64,000 bases of DNA from Pseudomonas zanjanensis. Its GTDB lineage: Bacteria; Pseudomonadota; Gammaproteobacteria; Pseudomonadales; Pseudomonadaceae. Position numbers and translations under genes: made by a program. Shown here one piece after another: positions 1-9,494 of the stretch (positions within the stretch are counted from its first letter, which is position 1; every line of letters begins with the position of its first letter). Location of the stretch: assembly GCF_014268745.2 (NCBI RefSeq), contig NZ_JABWRB020000001.1, positions 992,001 through 1,056,000 on the forward strand, written 5' to 3'. The notes under the pieces are model-generated. The model worked only from the letters and a program-made list of their open reading frames with translations, had not been told where the DNA came from and made no database searches.

Positions 1-2
1 AA

Positions 3-1517
3 GGCGCGCAGGAGGCTCACGAAGCGATTCGTCCGTCCGATGCCAACACCGAGCCAAGCAAGCTGTCGGGCATGGAGCGCGATGCCGAGCGTCTCTACGA
101 GCTGATCTGGCGCCAGTTCCTGGCCTGCCAGATGCTGCCGGCGCAATACCTGTCCACCACGGTCAGCGTCGGTGCCGGCGACTTCGAGCTGCGCGCCAAG
201 GGGCGCATCCTGAAGTTCGACGGCTACACCCGCGTCATGCCGCAAATCACCAAGCCTGGGGATGACGATGTCCTGCCGGACATGGCCCAGGGCGACGTGA
301 TGAAGCTGATCAAGCTCGATCCGACCCAGCACTTCACCAAGCCGCCGGCCCGTTACTCCGAAGCCAGCCTGGTCAAGGAAATGGAAAAACGCGGCATCGG
401 CCGTCCTTCGACCTACGCCGCGATCATCTCCACCATCCAGGACCGCGGTTATGTGGCGCTGCACAACCGTCGTTTCTATTCGGAAAAGATGGGGGACATC
501 GTCACCGAGCGTCTGTCCGAGAGCTTCTCGAACCTGATGGACTACGGCTTCACCGCCGGCATGGAAGAAAACCTCGACGATGTGGCTCAGGGCGAACGGG
601 ACTGGAAAAATGTCCTCGACGAATTCTATGGCGACTTCAAGAAAAAACTCGAAGTAGCCGAAAGCCCTGACAGCGGCATGCGCGCCAACCAGCCGGTCAT
701 GACCGACATCCCGTGCTTGACCTGCGGGCGTCCGATGCAAATCCGTACCGCCTCGACTGGCGTGTTTCTCGGTTGCTCGGGCTACAGCCTGCCGCCCAAG
801 GAGCGCTGCAAGGCTACCGTCAACCTGGTGCCGGGCGACGAAATCGCTGCGGACGACGAGGGCGAATCGGAATCCCTGGTACTGCGCGGCAAGCATCGCT
901 GCCCGATCTGCAGCACGGCGATGGATGCCTACCTGCTGGATGAAAAGCGCAAGCTGCACATCTGCGGTAACAACCCGGACTGTGCCGGCTACGAGATTGA
1001 AGAGGGCACTTATCGCATCAAAGGCTACGAAGGCCCGAGCCTGGAATGCGACAAGTGCGGCAGCGAGATGCAGCTCAAGACCGGCCGTTTCGGCAAGTTC
1101 TTCGGTTGCACCAACCCGACCTGCAAGAACACCCGAAAACTGCTCAAGAGCGGGGACGCGGCGCCGCCGAAGATGGACCCGGTGAAGATGCCTGAGCTCA
1201 AATGCGAGAAGGTCAACGACACCTACATCCTGCGTGACGGCGCCTCCGGCCTGTTCCTGGCAGCCAGCCAGTTCCCGAAAAACCGTGAGACCCGTGCGCC
1301 ATTGGTGATGGAGATCGTGCCGCACAAGGACGAGATCGATCCGAAGTACCATTTCCTCTGTGAAGCACCGCAGAAGGATCCGGAAGGGCGTCCGGCGGTC
1401 ATTCGCTACAGCCGGAAGACCAAGGAGCAGTACGTGCAGACCGAAGTCGACGGCAAGCCGACCGGCTGGAAGGCCTATTACGACGGCGGTAAGTGGACGG
1501 TTGAAGACAAGCGTTGA
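3..1517 (+). CDS. topA: DNA topoisomerase I, C-terminal part (partial at left edge)
   Basis: Type IA topoisomerase that relaxes negative supercoils behind RNA polymerase. The reading frame is already open at base 3, upstream of the first ATG (72), and begins with [12 protein letters not shown], a conserved topA stretch, so the gene is cut by the window edge. The visible part ends the core and then carries Cys4 zinc-ribbon modules: CLTCGRPMQ with a following [13 protein letters not shown] with a following CGNNPDC, and CDKCGSEMQ with a following CTNPTC. The C-terminal tail of about 120 residues is rich in Lys. The catalytic Tyr lies outside the window. In P. aeruginosa topA also sits next to the small genes and sulA-lexA seen here. 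Identification is secure. Confidence 0.97.
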   Translation, partial: GAQEAHEAIRPSDANTEPSKLSGMERDAERLYELIWRQFLACQMLPAQYLSTTVSVGAGDFELRAKGRILKFDGYTRVMPQITKPGDDDVLPDMAQGDVMKLIKLDPTQHFTKPPARYSEASLVKEMEKRGIGRPSTYAAIISTIQDRGYVALHNRRFYSEKMGDIVTERLSESFSNLMDYGFTAGMEENLDDVAQGERDWKNVLDEFYGDFKKKLEVAESPDSGMRANQPVMTDIPCLTCGRPMQIRTASTGVFLGCSGYSLPPKERCKATVNLVPGDEIAADDEGESESLVLRGKHRCPICSTAMDAYLLDEKRKLHICGNNPDCAGYEIEEGTYRIKGYEGPSLECDKCGSEMQLKTGRFGKFFGCTNPTCKNTRKLLKSGDAAPPKMDPVKMPELKCEKVNDTYILRDGASGLFLAASQFPKNRETRAPLVMEIVPHKDEIDPKYHFLCEAPQKDPEGRPAVIRYSRKTKEQYVQTEVDGKPTGWKAYYDGGKWTVEDKR

Positions 1518-1554
1518 TTGAACGCCTGTTTAAGAAGAGGGGCTAAGAGGCCCC

Positions 1555-1581
1555 GTGGCGAGGGAGCTTGCTCCCGCTGGG
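1555..1581. repeat. single REP unit
   Basis: gtggcgagggagcttgctcc followed by cgctggg: one half of the paired REP elements seen elsewhere in the window (for example 20639-20729). It stands alone here, between topA and its terminator. Confidence 0.8.
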
Positions 1582-1615
1582 CGGCACAGCCGTCCTCGAT
1601 AGGGCCCGACTGAAC

Positions 1616-1659
1616 AAAAAGGCCGCATGACAACCTATAGGTTTTCATGTGGCCTTTTT
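1616..1659. terminator. hairpin terminator after topA
   Basis: A long, nearly perfect inverted repeat with arms aaaaaggcc...aacctat and ataggtt...ggccttttt and a T-run. It sits about 100 bases after the topA stop and before the next gene, and could end transcription from either side. Confidence 0.8.
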
Positions 1660-1742
1660 GTTTTTGGCTTGCAGTGGCGTTGGTTGATCCACGACACTGT
1701 CGCACTTGCGTGAAGCTTTCATTTCGTTGGGGAGATGCCGCC

Positions 1743-2267
1743 ATGGCCCACGAACTCTATACCCGCACCAATCAGAAAATCTATTTCGCCGGTCTGTCGC
1801 TTGAAGCGCTCACCCGGGCCGAAGACGGGCGTGCGATGAATTCCCCGGCGCTGCTCCAGGCAGGGCGTGAGTCCGCGCTGTTTCACCTATACGGTGCGTT
1901 GTTGGGGTTATGCCATGAAATCGCTGGTTTCTATCGCCTGCCACAAGCGAATGCGCCGCGGGCCGAGCTGCTGTTGACCCGCGAAGTGCTGGAAACCATC
2001 GCCATCCCGGAAATGGCCGAAATGGTCGAGCTGGCACACAATCCGGAAACCTGGCTGGCAAAGCTGTTGGCGGCCCATGCGGCGCTGTTCGAGCCGCCAC
2101 GAGCCCCGCGCAAGCCCAAGGGGGACGTGACTCAGCCGTTGATCGTGGCGGTCAATCTGGACGAGCAGGATCCCGAGCAGGAGCTGAGCCGGGAAGAGCT
2201 GGAGAGCTGGCGTCAGAACCTCAAGAGCTTGGCGATACGCTTTCGTGAAGGGTTGAACGAGTGCTGA
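1743..2267 (+). CDS. DUF6586-like conserved protein
   Basis: Small cytoplasmic protein of 174 residues, unknown function, found after topA in pseudomonads (P. aeruginosa PA3010 position). I chose ATG 1743 because ggggag lies about 8 bases upstream and the protein then starts MAHELYTRTNQK; the longer frame from 1647 runs through the topA terminator. No signal peptide or membrane segment is visible. The middle is Ala/Leu/Glu-rich and probably helical (about residues 20-115), and the C-terminal third is acidic. It could be co-transcribed with the following small gene. The family name is from memory of the locus. Confidence 0.8.
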   Translation: MAHELYTRTNQKIYFAGLSLEALTRAEDGRAMNSPALLQAGRESALFHLYGALLGLCHEIAGFYRLPQANAPRAELLLTREVLETIAIPEMAEMVELAHNPETWLAKLLAAHAALFEPPRAPRKPKGDVTQPLIVAVNLDEQDPEQELSREELESWRQNLKSLAIRFREGLNEC

Positions 2268-2373
2268 GTTTCCCCTCGGCCCTTTACGTCCATTGATAAC
2301 GCTTGGTCAAGATCCCGAGCGGAGCCTGGCCGATGACTATATAATCCTCGCCTTTCGTGGAGAACAGACTTTT

Positions 2374-2607
2374 ATGCCTACGTCCTTTCTAGAAATTGTC
2401 GAACTTCCTGATGGCCGCATCGAGCTGCGCAGGGCCGAGGACGAGGGTTCTCTGGTTACCCTGAACTTCTCCGAAGATGCCAAGGTGTTCCTCCAAGGCC
2501 AACACGTCGAAGTCGCCAAGGCGATGCTGAGCGTGGGCGTCCAGATGGCCGGTCGCCTGGTTGAAGGCGAATTCAACAAGGAAGAGGGGCCGCGGGTCCT
2601 TCATTAA
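2374..2607 (+). CDS. conserved hypothetical protein (PA3009-like)
   Basis: A 77-residue cytoplasmic protein of unknown function. ATG 2374 is chosen over the longer frame from 2293 because ggag lies 12 bases upstream and the protein then starts MPTSFLEIVELPDGRIELRR, a compact beta-rich N-terminus. The rest is one predicted helix (VEVAKAMLSVGVQMAGRL) and a charged tail. A gene of this size occupies the same place before sulA in other Pseudomonas genomes. It converges on sulA, with a hairpin between them. Confidence 0.75.
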   Translation: MPTSFLEIVELPDGRIELRRAEDEGSLVTLNFSEDAKVFLQGQHVEVAKAMLSVGVQMAGRLVEGEFNKEEGPRVLH

Positions 2608-2644
2608 TCCCGCCTGTCGGTTTTTTTGAAAAATGTGACTGACC

Positions 2645-2667
2645 GGCTTCTCTGTCTTGGAGAAGCC
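2645..2667. terminator. hairpin between convergent genes
   Basis: ggcttctc-tgtcttg-gagaagcc forms an 8-bp stem between the ends of the small gene at 2374-2607 and sulA. A T-rich stretch (ggtttttttg) lies just to its left, which would serve as the T-run for transcripts coming from lexA-sulA. Confidence 0.55.
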
Positions 2668-2678
2668 CCGCGTTTGTC

Positions 2679-3152
2679 TTAGCCCAATCGAATATTCAGG
2701 CTTTGTGCGTCCCCGGTGCGGGCGGCGCTGATCAACTGTTGCCGTGCGGTCGCGGTCAATGGGTTGAGCCAACTGACCACAGTGTGGCTGCGGCCCAGGC
2801 GCAAGGCTTCGCAGGTCAACTGTTGGGCGCTCTGGGTACCCCGTGGCTGCAGCAACAGGATGCGTTCACGGTTCAGGCCGGCATCCCGCAGCCAGGCCTG
2901 GGTAACGCTGGCCGGTGGCGCGATCAGCGTCAACCAGCGAGCATCCTGGTCCTGGCTGAGTTCTCGCAGAATCGGCGCCAGCAGGTTCAGGCAGTTTCCG
3001 GCCGCACCACGTAACGACAGTTCGCTGAAAGCCTCGGGTTCGACGCCCCAGGGCGACTCGATTACGTCTTTCAGGACTGGAACCAGCGGTTGGGCCATGA
3101 ATGCCTCGAACAGCGGAAGTTGTGTGTGTTGTGGTGTGTGAGGGAACTGCAT
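2679..3152 (-). CDS. sulA: SOS cell division inhibitor SulA
   Basis: SulA blocks FtsZ polymerisation during the SOS response and so delays septation. The 157-residue protein has the SulA/RecA-like core, with W-L-T-L-I-A-P-P near residue 75 and the LLLQPRG and VSWLNPL segments typical of the family. It starts only 10 bases after lexA on the same strand, behind a strong aaaggagg site, so it should be transcribed from the LexA-controlled lexA promoter. No separate LexA box is needed. The lexA-sulA arrangement is standard for Pseudomonas. Confidence 0.92.
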   Translation of the reverse strand: MQFPHTPQHTQLPLFEAFMAQPLVPVLKDVIESPWGVEPEAFSELSLRGAAGNCLNLLAPILRELSQDQDARWLTLIAPPASVTQAWLRDAGLNRERILLLQPRGTQSAQQLTCEALRLGRSHTVVSWLNPLTATARQQLISAARTGDAQSLNIRLG

Positions 3153-3162
3153 AAAGCCTCCT

Positions 3163-3771
3163 TTAGCGGCGAATGACGCCGACGCTCAAGCCTTCGATGA
3201 CCAGGTCCTGGTCTTTCAGGTTCACTTCGATGGGGGCGAACTCAGGGTTCTCGGCAATGAGCCAGACCTTGCTGCCGTCGCGCTTGAAGCGCTTGACGGT
3301 CACTTCGTCGCCGATGCGCGCCACCACGATCTGGCCATTGCGGGCTTCGCGGGTGGTGTGGACGGCCAGGAGGTCACCGTCGAAGATACCGATGTCCTTC
3401 ATGCTCATGCCGTGTACCCGAAGCAGGTAATCGGCCCGGGGATGGAAGAACGAAGGGTTGATATTGCAGGATTCCTCGACATGCTGCTGGGCGAGGATCG
3501 GTGCGCCGGCCGCGACCCGGCCAATGATCGGCAGGGTGGTTTCGTCGGCCTTGGCTTCGAAGCCAGGGATGCGAATGCCACGGGATGCGCCCGGGGTCAT
3601 TTCGATCGCGCCCTTGCGCGCCAGCGCCTTGAGGTGTTCTTCAGCCGCGTTGGGCGACTTGAAACCCAGTTCCTGGGCGATTTCCGCGCGGGTCGGCGGG
3701 TAGCCATTGTCTTCGAGGCAGCGTTTGATGAAGGCCAGAATCTCTGCTTGGCGTGGCGTCAGCTTTAGCAT
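3163..3771 (-). CDS. lexA: SOS repressor LexA
   Basis: Represses SOS genes and cleaves itself when RecA filaments form. The 202-residue protein is full length. The N-terminal winged helix (residues 1-65) has the [11 protein letters not shown] start of the family. The cleavage site is Ala88-Gly89 (in RVAAGAPI). The Ser-Lys catalytic dyad is Ser123 (in VHGMSM) and Lys160 (in DEVTVKR). Two LexA operators lie directly upstream, so the gene represses itself, and it is followed at once by sulA. All functional residues are intact. Confidence 0.98.
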   Translation of the reverse strand: MLKLTPRQAEILAFIKRCLEDNGYPPTRAEIAQELGFKSPNAAEEHLKALARKGAIEMTPGASRGIRIPGFEAKADETTLPIIGRVAAGAPILAQQHVEESCNINPSFFHPRADYLLRVHGMSMKDIGIFDGDLLAVHTTREARNGQIVVARIGDEVTVKRFKRDGSKVWLIAENPEFAPIEVNLKDQDLVIEGLSVGVIRR

Positions 3772-3781
3772 ATTGATCGCT

Positions 3782-3797
3782 CTGTCTTTTTATACAG
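3782..3797. promoter_or_regulatory. LexA (SOS) box 1
   Basis: ctgtctttttatacag fits CTG-N10-CAG. It lies 11 bases upstream of the lexA start codon, next to a second box. Confidence 0.92.
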
Positions 3798-3800
3798 TGA

Positions 3801-3816
3801 CTGGGATTATATACAG
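3801..3816. promoter_or_regulatory. LexA (SOS) box 2
   Basis: ctgggattatatacag, also CTG-N10-CAG, three bases from box 1. The tandem pair is what is expected for autoregulation of lexA-sulA in Pseudomonas. Confidence 0.9.
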
Positions 3817-3970
3817 TGGACGCCGCTTGGCAATCCTCCTTTTTTCGCGGGCCGCTGGACGGTCGGTCGGCTTGTTGGTTGGGGCAGGGCTACCACCTGA
3901 GAAAAGGTGTGGTTAAATACGTGACCGACCGTTCGCAAAACGCCCCGGCAGGCTTGACAACCCCTAGGCT

Positions 3971-3984
3971 GAAACGTATGTTTC
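3971..3984. promoter_or_regulatory. PsrA operator, half-site pair 1
   Basis: gaaac-gtat-gtttc is a perfect palindrome matching the published PsrA motif (G/C)AAAC-N2-4-GTTT(G/C). It lies upstream of psrA itself. Confidence 0.8.
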
Positions 3985-3997
3985 AAACAAGTGTTTG
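3984..3997. promoter_or_regulatory. PsrA operator, half-site pair 2
   Basis: caaac-aagt-gtttg, a second perfect PsrA-type palindrome sharing one base with the first. Together they cover the region just before the psrA ribosome binding site, consistent with autorepression. Confidence 0.8.
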
Positions 3998-4012
3998 TCA
4001 GGCGGAGTAACC

Positions 4013-4720
4013 ATGGCCCAGTCGGAAACCGTTGAACGCATTCTCGATGCTGCCGAGCAGTTGTTCGCGGAAAAAGGTTTCGCCGAAACCTCGTTGCGTC
4101 TGATCACCAGTAAGGCCGGGGTGAACCTGGCGGCGGTGAACTATCACTTCGGCTCGAAAAAAGCCTTGATCCAGGCGGTTTTCTCGCGGTTCCTCGGGCC
4201 TTTCTGCCTCAGCCTCGATCGCGAACTGGAGCGGCGCCAGGCCAAGCCCGACGTCAAGCCAACCCTGGAAGAGCTGCTGGAAATCCTGGTCGAGCAAGCC
4301 CTGGTCGTGCAACCGCGCAGCGGTAACGATCTGTCCATTTTCATGCGCCTGTTGGGCCTTGCGTTCAGTCAGAGCCAGGGCCACCTACGGCGTTACTTGG
4401 AAGACATGTACGGCAAGGTCTTCCGTCGCTACATGCTGCTGGTCAACGAAGCCGCACCGCGCATTCCGCCTATCGAGCTGTTCTGGCGGGTGCACTTCAT
4501 GCTCGGCGCCGCTGCGTTCAGCATGTCCGGTATCAAAGCGCTGCGGGCCATCGCTGAAACCGATTTTGGTGTGAACACCTCCATCGAGCAGGTGATGCGC
4601 CTGATGGTGCCGTTCCTGGCAGCCGGCATGCGTGCCGAAAGTGGCGTCACCGATGAGGCCATGGCGGCCGCGCAACTGCGTCCACGCAGCAAATCGACTC
4701 CGGCGCTGGCCAAGGCTTGA
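4013..4720 (+). CDS. psrA: TetR-family regulator PsrA
   Basis: PsrA senses long-chain fatty acids, activates rpoS and represses beta-oxidation genes and itself. ATG 4013 follows aggcggag and gives MAQSETVERILDAAEQLF, the usual PsrA start; the in-frame GTG/ATG upstream overlaps the operators. The 235-residue protein has a TetR helix-turn-helix (about residues 10-58, with LAAVNYHFGSKKAL) and a helical ligand domain. Two PsrA boxes precede it. It is divergent from lexA. The C-terminus ends in an Ala/Lys-rich tail. Confidence 0.95.
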   Translation: MAQSETVERILDAAEQLFAEKGFAETSLRLITSKAGVNLAAVNYHFGSKKALIQAVFSRFLGPFCLSLDRELERRQAKPDVKPTLEELLEILVEQALVVQPRSGNDLSIFMRLLGLAFSQSQGHLRRYLEDMYGKVFRRYMLLVNEAAPRIPPIELFWRVHFMLGAAAFSMSGIKALRAIAETDFGVNTSIEQVMRLMVPFLAAGMRAESGVTDEAMAAAQLRPRSKSTPALAKA

Positions 4721-4891
4721 GCGCACGGGTGGGCGTGGCTGCCTACATCCGCTAAGCTAGCCGCCCATGTCGATTCTCGTTTCGAACCCGTTCCATTCTT
4801 TATTGCATGACCGCGACCTGCCGGGCCTTGGGCCTGGCGGTGTGGTCGTGTCTGTGTCAGCGCGCGGGTTCATCGTTATTAAGGAAATGCT

Positions 4892-5902
4892 ATGACTGCT
4901 GGCCTGCAAGGCTCGTTGATGGTGGACGTCGCCGGTACCTGGCTGACGGCCGAAGATCGCCACCTGTTGCGCCAGCCCGAGGTAGGCGGCCTGATCATTT
5001 TTGCCCGTAATATCGAGCATCCACGTCAGGTGCGCGAATTGAGTGCGTCGATCCGCGCCATCCGTCCCGACCTTCTATTGGCGGTGGACCAGGAAGGCGG
5101 CCGTGTTCAACGGTTGCGCCAAGGATTTGTGCGGTTGCCGGCGATGCGGGCGATCGCCGAGAACCCGAACGCCGAGTACCTGGCCGAGCAGTGCGGCTGG
5201 ATCATGGCCACCGAAGTGCTGGCGGTCGGTCTCGACCTGAGTTTTGCCCCGGTGCTGGACCTCGATTACCAGCGCAGCGCCGTCGTCGGCAGTCGTGCCT
5301 TCGAAGGTGACCCTGAACGCGCGGCGTTGCTGGCCGGTGCCTTCATCCGTGGCATGAGCGCCGCCGGGATGGCGGCCACTGGCAAGCATTTCCCGGGTCA
5401 TGGTTGGGCCGAGGCTGATTCCCATGTGGCGATCCCGAACGATGAGCGCAGCCTCGAGCAGATTCGCGCCAGCGACCTGGTACCGTTCGCCAAGCTGAGC
5501 AAGCAACTGGCCGCGATCATGCCGGCCCACGTCATCTACCCGCAGGTTGATGCCAATCCAGCTGGTTTTTCCCGCCGCTGGTTGCAGGACATCCTGCGCG
5601 GCGAGTTGCAATTTGACGGTGTGATCTTCAGCGATGATTTGTCGATGGCCGGGGCTCATGTGGTCGGTGATGCCGCCAGTCGTATCGAGGCGGCCTTGAC
5701 GGCGGGTTGCGACATGGGCCTGGTGTGTAACGATCGCGCCGCCGCGGAGCTGGCCCTGAGCGCTGCCCAACGCCTGAAGGTCAAGCCTTCGGCGCGGATC
5801 GCCCGCATGCGCGGCCAGGCCTGTGCCTCCACGGAATACCGCCAGGACCCACACTGGCTGACGGCGCTCGGCGCACTGAGAGCTGCGCAGCTTATTGATT
5901 AA
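4892..5902 (+). CDS. nagZ: beta-N-acetylhexosaminidase NagZ
   Basis: Cytosolic GH3 enzyme of peptidoglycan recycling. It removes GlcNAc from GlcNAc-1,6-anhydromuropeptides, whose products control AmpR/AmpC. The 336-residue protein is full length: KHFPGHG at 165-171, the His-Asp acid/base dyad at Asp176/His178 in ADSHVA, and the nucleophile Asp248 in FSDDLSM. ATG 4892 is preceded by aaggaa. psrA-nagZ order matches P. aeruginosa. There is no signal peptide, as expected for a cytosolic enzyme. Confidence 0.96.
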   Translation: MTAGLQGSLMVDVAGTWLTAEDRHLLRQPEVGGLIIFARNIEHPRQVRELSASIRAIRPDLLLAVDQEGGRVQRLRQGFVRLPAMRAIAENPNAEYLAEQCGWIMATEVLAVGLDLSFAPVLDLDYQRSAVVGSRAFEGDPERAALLAGAFIRGMSAAGMAATGKHFPGHGWAEADSHVAIPNDERSLEQIRASDLVPFAKLSKQLAAIMPAHVIYPQVDANPAGFSRRWLQDILRGELQFDGVIFSDDLSMAGAHVVGDAASRIEAALTAGCDMGLVCNDRAAAELALSAAQRLKVKPSARIARMRGQACASTEYRQDPHWLTALGALRAAQLID

Positions 5903-5943
5903 GGGATTGTCGTGACAGGTATAAGTAATGATCGGTAGCGCCC

Positions 5944-8900
5944 ATGACACAGCCAATTGAGGCGCTTCTCGAGAGTGATTGGGCAGAATCCTTTCATCCG
6001 CGTTACCTTGAGCGCGGGTTCGACTACGCCGAGAGAAATCGGGTACGTGTACTGCGGATAGAGGCCCAATCGATTTACGCTGAATGCGAAGGTGGCGGCG
6101 ATAATCTTTATCAGCAGCGGATCGAGCTCACTCGTTATCGGGGATACGACAGCGTTCGTTACGAATGCTCGTGCCCGGTCGGCGACAGCTGCAAGCACTG
6201 CGCTGCCGTCATGTTCCATTTAACGTGGAATCCGCAAGCATTGGAGGCCGGCTCCGCCAGCGAGCGCCTGAATTCTGAACTTGAAACCTGGATCAAGTGT
6301 ATTCCGAAGCAGGACGCCGATTCGCTACCCGGTAAAAAAGACGCCGATGTCCGGATCTTCTACAAACTCAAGAATACGCACTTAGGGCAGTGGATTTTAG
6401 AGCTCTTCAAGGGGCGCCAGCTCGATGATGGTTCCCCGAAGGATGTGAAAGCGTTTAGCCAACTGACGGACATGCTGAATCGTTTTCCGGATTATATGTC
6501 CGAGGTCGACAAACAAATTGCTCAGTCGCTTATCAGCAGTCAGCATTATCACAGCCAGAACAGTTTCCCGTTGCAGGGCCGCAGTGGCGCCGAGGTGCTG
6601 GCGCTGGCATTGCAGTCCTCACGCTTGTTCATGGATTGCGACCCACCGGAGCCATTGAGCGCAGGTCCGCTAAAAAACGCGGAGTTTTTCTGGGCAGAGC
6701 AAGCCAACGGCAACTATCGGTCTCGGTGGCGCAGTGGCGACCAGGTACTGGATAACGTCCTGGTGCTTGAGCCGCTTCATTATCTGGATTTGTCGCGCAA
6801 AGAACTTGGCCGGCTGTCTTATGAAATGGACGACAAATTGGCGTGCCATTTATGCCTTGCGCCTGAGGTGCCCGCTCGAGATGTCGTGCTCTTCAGTCAT
6901 CGAATCAATGCTGTAGACCGACCTATCCCGCCGCCGAAAGAATTGACTGAGCGCATTATCGAAGGTGTCGAGCCGCGAGCGGTGTTGACGTTGGGAAGTG
7001 CACTCGAGTTCCGGCACTGGAAATCTGTTCCGGAACATCGCGCGGCACTGACCTTTATTTATGATGGTCATGTGGCGGACGACAAAGCACCCACCGAACT
7101 GTCGATCCTGTCTGGAACCGACATTTTGCGCATTCAGCGTAAGCCGGATGCCGAACAAGCCTTTCGCACCGCTCTGCGTAAGGGAGGTTTCAAGAAAGCC
7201 AATCGCAAAAGCCTTGCGCTGGCGGACATCGCAGGTGAGCTATTTCAAATGGCGGATGACGACGCCTGGTTGGCCTTCATGGATAAAGGCCTGCCGCGAT
7301 TGCGTGCCGCCAATTGGCAGATCGAGATCGAAGCGGGCTTTCATTTCGATCTGCAACCGGTAGAGCAGTTGTACGCCGACATCGAGGAGTCTCCCGGCCG
7401 AGAGTGGTTCGATTTACAACTGGGTATTGTCGTGGATGGGAAACGGCACAGCTTGCTGCCGATCTTGCTTTATCTGCTTCGCTCAAGCCCCGAGATGATG
7501 GACCCTGACAATCTTGATCGGCGCAGTGACGATCAGTTGATGTTGCTTGACCTCAACAGTGGAAAGTTGACGGCGGGTCCTGGTGTGAAGGTCGCGTTTC
7601 CGTATGGGCGGGTCAAGCCGCTGATGGCAACGCTTGGTGAGTTGTACATGAAGGAGCATCGGGGTGACTCGATACGGTTGAATACCTTTGATGCGGCCAG
7701 GTTGAATGTGCTCGAAAACGTGCCATTGACCTGGCAGGGCGGGGAGCGGTTGCGCACGTTCGCCAAGCGATTGCATGAGTCGACTCACGCGCATGTGCCT
7801 GCGCCGGCGGGACTTAAAGCCACGCTGCGACCTTATCAGTTGGAAGGGCTCAATTGGATGCAGACGCTGCGGGAGCTGGAAGTCGGCGGCATCCTGGGCG
7901 ATGACATGGGCTTGGGCAAAACCTTGCAAACCCTGGCTCACCTGCTTTGCGAGAAGCACGCCGGGCGTCTGGATGCCCCGGCGCTGGCGGTCATGCCCAC
8001 CAGTTTGATTCCCAACTGGCTGGACGAAGCGGCACGTTTTACGCCGCAGCTCAACGTCGTGGCGCTTCATGGCGCGGCCCGGCAAAAAGATTTCGCCAGC
8101 CTTGCACAGTACGACCTGGTTCTGACGACTTATGCCTTATTGCCGCGGGATCTGGAGGTGCTGAAACCCCAGGCCTGGAGTGTGCTGATTCTCGATGAGG
8201 CACAGAACATCAAGAACCCCACCAGCAAGGCTGCCCAGGCCGCCCGGGAACTCAACGCTCGCCAGCGACTGTGCCTGTCCGGTACGCCCCTGGAAAATCA
8301 CTTGGGCGAACTCTGGTCGCTGTTTCATTTCCTCCTGCCCGGCTGGTTGGGGGATAGCAAAAGCTTCAACCGAGACTACCGCACGCCCATCGAAAAACAC
8401 GGCAACAGCGAGCGAATGCGCCACCTTACGGCGCGGATAAAACCGTTTCTACTGCGGCGCAAAAAGGAAGAAGTCGCTACTGAGCTGCCTCCCAAGACTG
8501 AAATCGTTCATTGGGTCGACCTCAGCGGCGGGCAGCGGGATGTCTATGAAACCGTGCGTGTAGCCATGGACAAGAAAGTGCGCGACGAAATTGCTCGCAG
8601 CGGCGTGGCCCGTAGCCAGATCATCATTCTCGATGCGTTACTTAAGTTGCGCCAGGTGTGCTGCGACTTGCGGTTGCTCAATACCGTACAGACTGCCAAG
8701 GCGCTACGTTCCGGCAGCGGCAAGTTGGTCAGTTTGATGGAGATGCTCGAAGAATTGCTCAGCGAAGGGCGCAAGATTCTGCTGTTTTCCCAGTTCACCT
8801 CGATGCTGGCCCTGATTGAGGAGGAGCTGCAAAAGCGCAGCCTTGCCTATTCGTTGTTGACTGGCAGAACCACGGATCGCCGCACTCCGGTGAGGGATTT

Positions 8901-9234
8901 TCAGAGTGGCAAGGTGTCGCTGTTTCTAATCAGCCTCAAGGCCGGCGGTACGGGGCTCAACTTGACGGCTGCCGACACGGTGATTCATTTTGATCCGTGG
9001 TGGAATCCGGCGGTGGAAAACCAGGCGACCGACCGGGCTTATCGGATCGGTCAAAATAAACCCGTGTTTGTTTACAAACTGATTGCCAAGGGTACGGTGG
9101 AAGAGAAGATACAGGCCCTTCAGCAGGATAAGGCTGCGTTGGCCGGCGGTGTACTGGATGGTGGCACGACGGCTGGGTGGAAGCTTGAGCAGAGCGATAT
9201 CGAAGCGTTGTTTGCACCGTTGCCCAAGGCCTGA
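5944..9234 (+). CDS. SWIM zinc-finger SNF2-type DEAD/DEAH helicase (long paralogue)
   Basis: A 1096-residue Swi2/Snf2 superfamily ATPase. A SWIM zinc finger (Cys75-x-Cys77-x5-Cys83-x-His85) sits near the N-terminus, followed by a middle region of about 500 residues without recognisable motifs. The two RecA-like helicase lobes follow: Walker A GDDMGLGKT near 655, DEAQ box near 750, ATDRAYRIGQ near 1030. Such proteins translocate on double-stranded DNA and remodel protein-DNA complexes; the target is unknown. It converges on a second, shorter paralogue at 9495-12188, with near-identical stretches in the helicase lobes. No strong ribosome site precedes ATG 5944. Confidence 0.88.
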   Translation: MTQPIEALLESDWAESFHPRYLERGFDYAERNRVRVLRIEAQSIYAECEGGGDNLYQQRIELTRYRGYDSVRYECSCPVGDSCKHCAAVMFHLTWNPQALEAGSASERLNSELETWIKCIPKQDADSLPGKKDADVRIFYKLKNTHLGQWILELFKGRQLDDGSPKDVKAFSQLTDMLNRFPDYMSEVDKQIAQSLISSQHYHSQNSFPLQGRSGAEVLALALQSSRLFMDCDPPEPLSAGPLKNAEFFWAEQANGNYRSRWRSGDQVLDNVLVLEPLHYLDLSRKELGRLSYEMDDKLACHLCLAPEVPARDVVLFSHRINAVDRPIPPPKELTERIIEGVEPRAVLTLGSALEFRHWKSVPEHRAALTFIYDGHVADDKAPTELSILSGTDILRIQRKPDAEQAFRTALRKGGFKKANRKSLALADIAGELFQMADDDAWLAFMDKGLPRLRAANWQIEIEAGFHFDLQPVEQLYADIEESPGREWFDLQLGIVVDGKRHSLLPILLYLLRSSPEMMDPDNLDRRSDDQLMLLDLNSGKLTAGPGVKVAFPYGRVKPLMATLGELYMKEHRGDSIRLNTFDAARLNVLENVPLTWQGGERLRTFAKRLHESTHAHVPAPAGLKATLRPYQLEGLNWMQTLRELEVGGILGDDMGLGKTLQTLAHLLCEKHAGRLDAPALAVMPTSLIPNWLDEAARFTPQLNVVALHGAARQKDFASLAQYDLVLTTYALLPRDLEVLKPQAWSVLILDEAQNIKNPTSKAAQAARELNARQRLCLSGTPLENHLGELWSLFHFLLPGWLGDSKSFNRDYRTPIEKHGNSERMRHLTARIKPFLLRRKKEEVATELPPKTEIVHWVDLSGGQRDVYETVRVAMDKKVRDEIARSGVARSQIIILDALLKLRQVCCDLRLLNTVQTAKALRSGSGKLVSLMEMLEELLSEGRKILLFSQFTSMLALIEEELQKRSLAYSLLTGRTTDRRTPVRDFQSGKVSLFLISLKAGGTGLNLTAADTVIHFDPWWNPAVENQATDRAYRIGQNKPVFVYKLIAKGTVEEKIQALQQDKAALAGGVLDGGTTAGWKLEQSDIEALFAPLPKA

Positions 9235-9276
9235 TTCACCGACACATTTACGGGGGATGTCGCCTGATAGTCAGCT

Positions 9277-9440
9277 ATCGCGAGCAAGCTCGCTCCCACA
9301 TTTTGGAACTGGGGTGGGCTCCGGCATTGCGGGCGCTGAAAATCCCCTGTGGGAGCCGAGCTTGCTCGCGATGATGGCTGCACAGTCAACATCTGCATCA
9401 ACTGAACCACCGCTATCGCGAGCAAGCTCTGCTCCCACAG
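9277..9440. repeat. three REP units between the two helicase genes
   Basis: atcgcgagcaagctcgctcc at 9277, the reverse orientation (tgtgggagccgagcttgctc) at 9349 and a third copy, direct to the first, at 9415. They fill the convergent intergenic region. Confidence 0.85.
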
Positions 9441-9494
9441 TGGCTCTGCGGTGAACACCAGGCTCAGGGACACCCAGGCTGAGTTGAGGGAGTG

